Both the position numbers and the translations under genes were made by a program. Under the pieces are notes generated by a model that saw only the letters and a list, made by a program, of their open reading frames with translations, was not told the origin of the DNA and made no database searches. Shown piece after piece: positions 57,753 through 64,000 of a stretch of 64,000 nucleotides of DNA. Position 1 is the first letter of the stretch; the number at the start of each line of letters is the position of its first letter. Source of the DNA: Betaproteobacteria bacterium GR16-43 (GTDB taxonomy: Bacteria > Pseudomonadota > Gammaproteobacteria > Burkholderiales > Usitatibacteraceae); assembly GCA_001953215.1 (NCBI GenBank), contig CP019169.1, positions 4,278,001 through 4,342,000 on the forward strand, given 5' to 3'.

Positions 57753-60518
57753 ATGTTCAAGAAACGCATGCTCATCGTCCAGCTCGCAAGCCTCGGGCTC
57801 GCGGGCAGTGTCGGCCTCGCCCCGGCCTTCGCGCAGCAGACGCAGAAGGTCGAGAAGATCGAGGTCACGGGTTCCAACATCAAGCGCATCGAGGGCGAAT
57901 CGGCCCTGCCCGTCACCGTCATCTCGCGCGACGACATCCAGAAGTCGGGCGTTACGACGGCCGCCGAACTGATCGACAAGATCTCGGCCAACAGCGGCGG
58001 TGGCTATAACGTCTCGCAGGCGGTCGGCGATTCGGGCACGCCCGGCCTTGCGGCGGCCTCGCTGCGCGGCCTCGGCAGCACCAACACGCTCATCCTCCTG
58101 AACGGCCGGCGCCTGTCGAACTATGCGTTCAATGCATCGGGCGGCGGCACGGTGAACCTGAACCAGATTCCGCTCGCGGCGGTGGACCGCGTCGAAGTGC
58201 TGAAGGACGGCGCCTCCGCGATCTACGGCACCGACGCCATCGGCGGCGTCATCAACTTCATCCTGCGCAAGGACTTCACCGGCATCGAGGTCGCGGCCTA
58301 CGGGACGCAGACGGACCAGGGTGGCGGCAACGTTCGCCGCTACAGCGGCACGATCGGCTACGGCGACATCAACAAGCAGCGCTTCAACATCCTGATGGCG
58401 TTCGACTACGAGAAGGACACGCCGCTGAAGGCCGACCAGCGCAAGGACTTCGCGGGCACCGGCATCCGGCCGGACCTCGGCTTTTCGCAGACCTCGGGCA
58501 ACACCTGGCCGGCGAACTTCGTGTTCGGCGGCAACCAGCTCAACGTGACGGCGCGCAACGGCTGCATGCCGGAACAAGGGTCGTACCGCATCACGGCCGC
58601 CACCGGCGCGGCGGCTCCGCTGCAACCGTTCTGCCGCCAGGACTTCACCGCGGCCCTCGACATCTACCCGCCTTCGGAACGCAAGGGCTTCTTCACCCGC
58701 GGCGCCCTGCAGATCGCGAACGATCACCAGGCCTTCCTCGAATACCACCTGTCCAAGAACGAGATCACCTTCGGCTCTTCGGAGACTCCGGTGAACGACT
58801 TCAACGGGAATGGCTCGTTCCTCTATCCGGCGGGCGGGCGCTACTACCCGACGACGCTGACCCTGCCGGACGGAACCGTGGTGCGCCCGACGGGCGACCT
58901 CGCGATCGCCTGGCGCCTGAAGTCGGGCGGGCTGCGGACCAATCGCGCCGACACCGAGGAAAGCCGCCTGGTGGCCGGCCTCCAGGGTGTGTTGCTGGGC
59001 TGGGACTACAACAGCGCGTTCTCGCAAAGCACGAGCAAGGCGACCGACAACTACATCGATGGCTGGGTGCGCGAATCGGTCCTGCGCCAGGCGATCCTCA
59101 CCGGAAACATCGACGTCTTCTCCGGCCAGCCGCTCGATGCCGCCGGTCAGGCGCTGGTCAACAGCGCCAAGGTCCTGGAGCAGGTGCGCCAGTCCGAAGC
59201 GAAGGTCACTTCCTTCGACGGCCGCATCTCGAAGGACCTGATGGAGCTCACCAACGGGCCGCTCGCGCTCGCGCTGGGCTTCGACACGCGCAAGGAGGAG
59301 TTGGACGACCGGCCCGCCGCGGTGCTGTTCTCCGGTGACCTCCTGGGCGGCGGCGGCGCACAGCCCCCGACCAAGGCGGATCGCCGCGTGAATGCGTTCT
59401 TCGGCGAGCTGAACTTCCCGATCCTGCGCAACCTCGAGATGCAGTTCGCGTTGCGCTTTGACGACTACAGCGATTTCGGCAGCACCACCAACCCGAAAGT
59501 CGCCCTGCGCTGGACCCCGGCCAAGGAGTGGCTGGTTCGCGCTTCGTACAGCACGGGCTTCCGCGCGCCGACGCTCTCCGACATGTTCCTGCCGAACTTC
59601 CTCGGCAACACGGCCGACAGCCACAACGACCCGATCCGCTGCCCGAATTCCACGCCCATCGGCGGCTACGTGAATGCCGGCCTGGAGTGCGACGCGCAAT
59701 TCCAGAACCAGCTGGGTGGAAACCGCGCCCTCACGCCGGAGAAATCGAAGAGCCATACGATCGGCGTGATCTACGAGCCATCCGGCGGCGTGTCGGTCGG
59801 AGCCGATTACTGGAACATCCGCCGGACGAATTCGATCGGCGCCCTCGGCGATTCCACCGTCTTCGACGTGTACGGCGCGGCGGACCCGCTCAACGCCGGT
59901 GGCCTGTTCGTGCGCACCCAGCGCCTTGCGGGCAACCAGGGCTGCGTGGGTGACCTGGCCGGAGCGCCGACGCCGGCCAACGTCCCGTGCCCGATCGACT
60001 ACGTGATCCAGACCCAGCAGAACCTCGGCAAGTACAACGTCTCGGGCGTAGACCTCTCGGGGTCCCTGCGCTTCCCGAACAGCGCGGCGGGACAGTTCAC
60101 GCTGCGCGGCGACGGAACGTACATCTACCGCTACCGCTACCAGCAGCAGGTCGACGGGCCGTATGTCGACAACAACGGCAGCCACACGGCGGACAACGGT
60201 GCGATCCCCCGCTGGCGCCACTACGTCACGCTCAACTGGCGCAGCGGCCCGTTCGGCGCGACCGTGGCCCAGAACTTCGTGCTCGGATACCGCGATGCCA
60301 GCGCCACGCGGCGCGTCGGCAGCTACGAGACGTGGGATCTGCAGGGCACGTGGGACGGCTGGCGAGGCCTCGGTGTCGTCGCGGGCATTCGCAACGTCCT
60401 CGACCGCGACCCGCCCGCATCGGACCAGGGACAGACGTTCCAGGTCGGCTACGACCCGCGCTACACGGACTCGCACGGACGCACCTTCTACCTGGGGCTG
60501 AAGTACGGGTACAAGTAA
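57753..60518 (+). CDS. TonB-dependent receptor
   Basis: Outer-membrane gated transporter (921 aa). The signal peptide ends near APAFAQ. A TonB-box-like segment follows (VEKIEVTGSNIKR), then the plug domain (about 50-170: PVTVISRDDIQKSGV, LRGLGSTNTLILLNGRRL, RVEVLKDGASAIYGTDAIGGVINFIL). The 22-strand barrel ends in GRTFYLGLKYGYK with an aromatic-rich terminus. The plug resembles large receptors for carbohydrates, peptides or organic compounds more than iron siderophores; the substrate is unknown. Its plug start closely matches that of the receptor at 62903. Confidence 0.93.
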   Translation: MFKKRMLIVQLASLGLAGSVGLAPAFAQQTQKVEKIEVTGSNIKRIEGESALPVTVISRDDIQKSGVTTAAELIDKISANSGGGYNVSQAVGDSGTPGLAAASLRGLGSTNTLILLNGRRLSNYAFNASGGGTVNLNQIPLAAVDRVEVLKDGASAIYGTDAIGGVINFILRKDFTGIEVAAYGTQTDQGGGNVRRYSGTIGYGDINKQRFNILMAFDYEKDTPLKADQRKDFAGTGIRPDLGFSQTSGNTWPANFVFGGNQLNVTARNGCMPEQGSYRITAATGAAAPLQPFCRQDFTAALDIYPPSERKGFFTRGALQIANDHQAFLEYHLSKNEITFGSSETPVNDFNGNGSFLYPAGGRYYPTTLTLPDGTVVRPTGDLAIAWRLKSGGLRTNRADTEESRLVAGLQGVLLGWDYNSAFSQSTSKATDNYIDGWVRESVLRQAILTGNIDVFSGQPLDAAGQALVNSAKVLEQVRQSEAKVTSFDGRISKDLMELTNGPLALALGFDTRKEELDDRPAAVLFSGDLLGGGGAQPPTKADRRVNAFFGELNFPILRNLEMQFALRFDDYSDFGSTTNPKVALRWTPAKEWLVRASYSTGFRAPTLSDMFLPNFLGNTADSHNDPIRCPNSTPIGGYVNAGLECDAQFQNQLGGNRALTPEKSKSHTIGVIYEPSGGVSVGADYWNIRRTNSIGALGDSTVFDVYGAADPLNAGGLFVRTQRLAGNQGCVGDLAGAPTPANVPCPIDYVIQTQQNLGKYNVSGVDLSGSLRFPNSAAGQFTLRGDGTYIYRYRYQQQVDGPYVDNNGSHTADNGAIPRWRHYVTLNWRSGPFGATVAQNFVLGYRDASATRRVGSYETWDLQGTWDGWRGLGVVAGIRNVLDRDPPASDQGQTFQVGYDPRYTDSHGRTFYLGLKYGYK

Positions 60519-60541
60519 CCCGCCGCCAGGGCGTTAGACTA

Positions 60542-60572
60542 GGGGCGCGAGGCCGAAGAGGTCCCGCGCCCC
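60542..60572 (+). terminator. Hairpin after TonB receptor
   Basis: GGGGCGCG (60542-60549) and CGCGCCCC (60565-60572) form a perfect stem 24 bases after the receptor stop, followed by only GTTT. It may partly terminate the receptor transcript; the response regulator ribosome site (GGAGG) begins about eight bases later. Confidence 0.5.
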
Positions 60573-60591
60573 GTTTCACGGAGGAAGCCGC

Positions 60592-61323
60592 TTGGACATT
60601 TCGGAAATCACCCGGGTAGAAACACGACAGCGAGTCCTGCTGGTCGAGGACGATGCACGCCTCGCGGACCTCATCACCGAGTACCTCGGCAAGAACGGGC
60701 TCGAGGTGCACATCGAGCGGCGCGGAGACCTGGCCGTCGAGCGAACGTACGAGCTCGAGCCCGACCTCGTCGTGCTCGACGTGATGCTGCCGGGCCGCGA
60801 CGGCTTCGACATCTGCCGCGAGCTGCGCGCGCGGGGCGCCACCACGCCCATCGTCTTCCTCACGGCCCGGGACGAGGACTTCGACCGCGTGCTGGGGCTG
60901 GAGCTGGGCGCCGACGAATTCATCCCGAAACCGATCCAGCCGCGCGTGCTGCTCGCCCACATCCGCGCGGTCCTGCGTCGTGCCGGAATGCGCGAGCGTC
61001 CCGGCCCCGTGGCCGATTCGCTCGCCTTCGGCAAGCTCGAGATCGACAATGCCGCCCGCGAAGTCCGCGTCGGCGGCAAGCCCGTGGAACTCACGACCTC
61101 CGAGTTCGACGTGCTCTGGCTCCTGGCGCGCCACGCCGGGAAGGTCCTGTCCCGCAACGACATCCTGCAGCAACTGCGCAGCCTCGACTACGACGGTTCC
61201 GACCGCTCGGTCGATTGCCGGATCTACCGGCTGCGCCGCAAGCTGGGAGACCTCGCGGCAAGCACCGAACGCATCAAGACCATCCGCAACGTGGGATATC
61301 TTTTCAGCCCCACAAACTGGTAG
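60592..61323 (+). CDS. OmpR-family response regulator (RstA-like)
   Basis: Receiver plus winged-helix DNA-binding protein (243 aa). The receiver has acidic Asp20/Asp21, phosphoacceptor Asp63 in LVVLDVMLPG, Thr91 and Lys113 (FIPKPIQPR). The effector domain (about 145-243) ends with the typical RIYRLRRKLGD and TIRNVGYLFSP. I chose TTG 60592 because GGAGG lies at ideal spacing just upstream; no other start fits. The sensor kinase gene follows after 27 bases. Confidence 0.93.
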   Translation: MDISEITRVETRQRVLLVEDDARLADLITEYLGKNGLEVHIERRGDLAVERTYELEPDLVVLDVMLPGRDGFDICRELRARGATTPIVFLTARDEDFDRVLGLELGADEFIPKPIQPRVLLAHIRAVLRRAGMRERPGPVADSLAFGKLEIDNAAREVRVGGKPVELTTSEFDVLWLLARHAGKVLSRNDILQQLRSLDYDGSDRSVDCRIYRLRRKLGDLAASTERIKTIRNVGYLFSPTNW

Positions 61324-61350
61324 GGAATCCGGCGCAAGCCGGCCGGCCGC

Positions 61351-62658
61351 ATGATCCGACTTTTCCTCAAGCTCTACGGGCTGCTGATCGCCACGCTCGT
61401 TTTTTCGTTCGTGGTGCAGTCGCAGCTCATGGAGTACGTCTACCGGGAAATGACGTCGGGATTCGACTTCCGGCAGCGCTTCCTCTCGACGTTCCACCTG
61501 CTCGAGGAATCGCTGGTCACGCTGCCGCGCGACCAGTGGCCGGCGCGCTTTCGCGAGCTCTCCAACGGGTTCGCCACCCCCGCGCGCATGGGATTGCTGG
61601 CGACGCTTCCGGAACGCGCGCGCCTGGGCCCGGAGAAGCTGCAGCAACTGGACGCGGGCGCCATCGTGACGGTCGACCGCGAAGGCGGCGGGTTCACGCT
61701 GGCCAAGCGCCTGCGCGGCAGCGAATACGCCGCGGTCCTGGAGTACCCCGGACCCGACAACTCGCGCATCCGTATCGCGACCTACGTGGTGAACTGGACC
61801 ACCGAATTCCTGATCGTCGCCGTGCTCGTCTTCTTCTGGGTGCGGCCGTTCTGGCGCGACCTGCTCAAGCTGAGGTCGGGCGCCGAAGCGGTCGGCGCAG
61901 GCCGGTTCGACCAGCGAGCCATCGTGGGCCGTGGCTCGGCGCTGCGCTCCCTGGCCGAGGCGTTCAACCTGATGACCGGACGCATCGCGGGCCTCCTCCA
62001 GTCGCATCGGGGACTCACGAGTTCGGTATCCCATGAATTGCGTACCCCGCTGGCGCGACTCAAGTTCAGCCACTCGCTCGCCCGCGACGAGGCCAGCCCC
62101 GAAGGAAAGGATCGCTTCCTGGCGCTGATGGAGCGCGACATCTCGGAGCTCGACGAACTCACCACCGAGTTGCTGGACTACGCGCGCCTCGAGCGTGGCG
62201 TGCCGGAAATCCGGGTACAGACCGTGCCCGCCGAGCCCTGGCTCGAAGACGTGATCGCCGACGCCCGCCAGACGGCGACGGCCACCCAGCACCATGCCAA
62301 GATCGCCCCCTCCGTGGACCTGGAAACGGTCGAATGCGAGCCTCGCTACATGGCGCGAGCTGTCGTCAACCTGATCCGGAACGCACTCCATTACGCGCAC
62401 TCGACCGTCAAGGTGTCGCTCGCCCGCGACGGAGCGCGGACGGTGATCCACGTGGACGACGACGGTGCCGGCATACCGGCCAAGGACCGGGAACGGGTCT
62501 TCGAACCCTTTGCCCGCCTCGACCAGAGCCGGGACCGGGACTCCGGGGGATTCGGCCTCGGGCTGGCGATCGTGCGCCAGGTGGCCCGCTGGCATGGCGG
62601 CGATGCGTCGATCTCCGACTCCCCTCTCGGGGGCACGAGAGTCACGATCGCCTGGTAG
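61351..62658 (+). CDS. Sensor histidine kinase (RstB-like)
   Basis: Inner-membrane kinase (435 aa). Transmembrane helix 1 (about 8-27), a periplasmic domain of about 120 residues, transmembrane helix 2 (about 150-170, FLIVAVLVFFWVRPFW), HAMP (to about 215), a dimerisation/phosphorylation domain with His228 in VSHELRTPLARL, and HATPase boxes NLIRNALHYA, DDDGAGIP, and GGFGLGLAIV. It phosphorylates the partner regulator just upstream. The pair lies between two TonB receptor genes, which it may control. Confidence 0.93.
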   Translation: MIRLFLKLYGLLIATLVFSFVVQSQLMEYVYREMTSGFDFRQRFLSTFHLLEESLVTLPRDQWPARFRELSNGFATPARMGLLATLPERARLGPEKLQQLDAGAIVTVDREGGGFTLAKRLRGSEYAAVLEYPGPDNSRIRIATYVVNWTTEFLIVAVLVFFWVRPFWRDLLKLRSGAEAVGAGRFDQRAIVGRGSALRSLAEAFNLMTGRIAGLLQSHRGLTSSVSHELRTPLARLKFSHSLARDEASPEGKDRFLALMERDISELDELTTELLDYARLERGVPEIRVQTVPAEPWLEDVIADARQTATATQHHAKIAPSVDLETVECEPRYMARAVVNLIRNALHYAHSTVKVSLARDGARTVIHVDDDGAGIPAKDRERVFEPFARLDQSRDRDSGGFGLGLAIVRQVARWHGGDASISDSPLGGTRVTIAW

Positions 62659-62769
62659 GGCCCCTTTTGTTGCCGCCGGCCGCCCTGGCCGGAATCCCTT
62701 CCGATTTGTTACCGCGCCACACGAACTGAAATCCCTTCCCATCCAGGGGTGAAAAGGGGCTTCTACTTG

Positions 62770-62798
62770 TTGCGGAAACACTACATTCTGAAATAATG
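62770..62798 (+). promoter_or_regulatory. Candidate promoter of second TonB receptor
   Basis: TTGCGG (62770-62775), 17-base spacer, ATAATG (62793-62798) on the plus strand (or TAATGT at 18 bases). It gives a leader of about 100 bases to the ATG at 62903. The preceding kinase-end gap contains a short hairpin (CCGGCC/GGCCGG, 62676-62692) but no strong terminator. Confidence 0.5.
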
Positions 62799-62902
62799 TG
62801 TTGGAGTTTTGACGTCCCTGTCGCTATCCTTCACGGCGCAGGAAACCGGCACAGACCGGGATCCGTCAGGCGACTCCACCCTTTTATCCATCGGGAGACT
62901 TC

Positions 62903-64000
62903 ATGAAGCAACTCAAGAGGAAAACCCTCTCCGGCGCTCTTTTGCAGGCGCTGGGCGCGGGTGTGGCTCTGTCCGTCATTGCGACGGGCGCGGCCGCCCA
63001 ACAGACCCAAAAGGTCGAGAAGATCGAGGTAACCGGCTCCAACATCAAGCGCGTCGACGTCGAAACCGTCGCGCCGGTCGAGATCATCACGCGTGACCAG
63101 ATCGAGCGCTCCGGCGTCCCGACGGTTGCCGAAGTGATTCGCAACATCCCCTCGGCGATGGCGGGTTCCTTCAACGAGAGCTTCTCGAACAGCTTCGCGC
63201 CCGGCGCCTCCGGTGTCTCCCTGCGCGGCCTGGGCCAGAAAACCACCCTCGTCCTGATCAACGGTCGCCGCACCGCGGGCTACGGCTTTGCCCAGAACCT
63301 GCAGGACACGTTCGTCGACTTGAACTCGATCCCGACCTCCGCGGTCGAGCGCATCGAGATCCTGAAGGACGGCGCCTCCGCCATCTACGGTTCGGATGCC
63401 ATCGCCGGCGTCGTGAACGTCATCCTGCGCCGCGATTTCCGCGGTGCCGAGGTGAACGTCTCCGGCGGCTACAGCGAAGGCCAGTGGGACCAGCGCGCGA
63501 GCGGCACGTTCGGCTTCGGCGATCTCGCCAAGGACCGCTTCAACGTGTTCGGCGTGCTCGACTACTTCAAGCGCGACGAGCTGCTCCAGGCTGACACCAA
63601 GTACCTGCATACCCGCGACCTCCGCGGCTATGAAGGCGGCCGCAACTTCCAGTCGCTGACCGCCGGTGGCACGTGGCGCCAGCTGACCGCCGCCAACGCG
63701 CTCACCAACGTCAACCGCGCCATCACGGATTGCAAGTACAGCGTGATCGACGGTGCCGAAGGCGTCCGCCGCGGCCTGATCAGCGCCGTGTCCGGCAACG
63801 CCGGCTTCAGCCAGGCGGGCAACACCTTCTGCTCGCAGGACCAGAACATCGCCCTCTCCGCCCTCCCGGGCACCGAGCGGATCGGTTTCATGGGCCGCGG
63901 CACGAAGACGTTCTCCGACACCATGACCGGCTACGTCGACGTGGGCTACAGCCAGGTGAAGACGGACCAGACGTTCACGGACCCGTTCTTCCAGACCACG
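62903..64000 (+). CDS. TonB-dependent receptor (5' part; runs off the window)
   Basis: First 366 codons of a receptor with ATG 62903 after a GGGAG ribosome site. A signal peptide (VALSVIATGAAAQ) is followed by the TonB-box-like QKVEKIEVTGSNIKR and a plug domain: PVEIITRDQIERSGV, LRGLGQKTTLVLINGRRT, RIEILKDGASAIYGSDAIAGVVNVIL. The barrel has begun. It is closely similar in the plug to the receptor at 57753, so the two are probably paralogues. It lies 244 bases downstream of the RstB-like kinase. Confidence 0.93.
   Translation, partial: MKQLKRKTLSGALLQALGAGVALSVIATGAAAQQTQKVEKIEVTGSNIKRVDVETVAPVEIITRDQIERSGVPTVAEVIRNIPSAMAGSFNESFSNSFAPGASGVSLRGLGQKTTLVLINGRRTAGYGFAQNLQDTFVDLNSIPTSAVERIEILKDGASAIYGSDAIAGVVNVILRRDFRGAEVNVSGGYSEGQWDQRASGTFGFGDLAKDRFNVFGVLDYFKRDELLQADTKYLHTRDLRGYEGGRNFQSLTAGGTWRQLTAANALTNVNRAITDCKYSVIDGAEGVRRGLISAVSGNAGFSQAGNTFCSQDQNIALSALPGTERIGFMGRGTKTFSDTMTGYVDVGYSQVKTDQTFTDPFFQTT

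Noticed and set aside
57633-60476. A 947-codon minus-strand open frame opposite the first TonB receptor
   Set aside because: It is a high-GC shadow of the receptor: the plus strand has signal, plug and barrel motifs, while the minus frame has only Arg/Ala/Val-rich low-complexity sequence.

Overview
The window looks like chromosomal DNA of a high-GC, Gram-negative betaproteobacterium, of the Burkholderiales/Nitrosomonadales type. The evidence is the strong GC bias at third codon positions, several tripartite-tricarboxylate (Bug/TctC) binding proteins, RatA/RnfH next to smpB, the rimP-nusA-infB-rbfA-truB-rpsO-pnp block, a Pro-Arg-His tRNA set, and CCA ends encoded on two tRNAs. I favour a soil or sediment lineage such as Usitatibacter, but that is an impression from family content and not a proven assignment. 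I see no prophage, transposase, integrase or CRISPR array.

Layout. 1-3.2 kb: start of a glycerol-3-phosphate ABC importer (ugpB, ugpA, first codons of ugpE) and an unknown cytosolic protein, divergent from glycerol kinase (glpK). 4.8-9.3 kb: oligoribonuclease, an M48 (Ste24-like) membrane protease, phhB, rsgA and a DctA carrier. 9.3-20.2 kb: M14 carboxypeptidase, TctA-TctB-TctC importer, a CobD/CbiB-family membrane protein, an orphan Bug receptor, then a minus-strand run (Bug receptor, DUF6352, an 80-aa protein, DUF6494, threonine/serine dehydratase, acyltransferase). 20.3-27.3 kb: MscS channel, ornithine/lysine decarboxylase with a long leader holding a seven-codon ORF, dcd, the Mrp/ApbC Fe-S carrier and metG. 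27.4-41.4 kb: a small exported protein, an RF-1-like rescue factor, acylphosphatase, dnaE-tadA-ArsC-like, an orphan Bug receptor, a diheme peroxidase lipoprotein facing a CadC-like membrane regulator, an NAD(P)-binding protein, and guaA-guaB.

41.5-57.2 kb: a lipoprotein, a DUF4124 protein, a FimV-like polar protein with a possible PilZ-type partner, rnfH/ratA/smpB, tRNA-His, a CHRD protein, tRNA-Arg and tRNA-Pro, then the transcription/translation operon rimP-nusA-infB-rbfA-truB, rpsO and pnp. 57.2-64 kb: two TonB-dependent receptors (the second runs off the end) flanking an RstA/RstB-like two-component system.

The genes fall into three groups: uptake of small anions and glycerol phosphate; core information processing (purine synthesis, replication, tRNA editing, ribosome maturation and rescue, RNA decay); and envelope sensing and nutrient uptake. 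The most interesting non-coding signals are the odc leader peptide, a duplicated guaA 3' end flanking a one-gene segment, and an intrinsic-terminator-like hairpin just before rimP.
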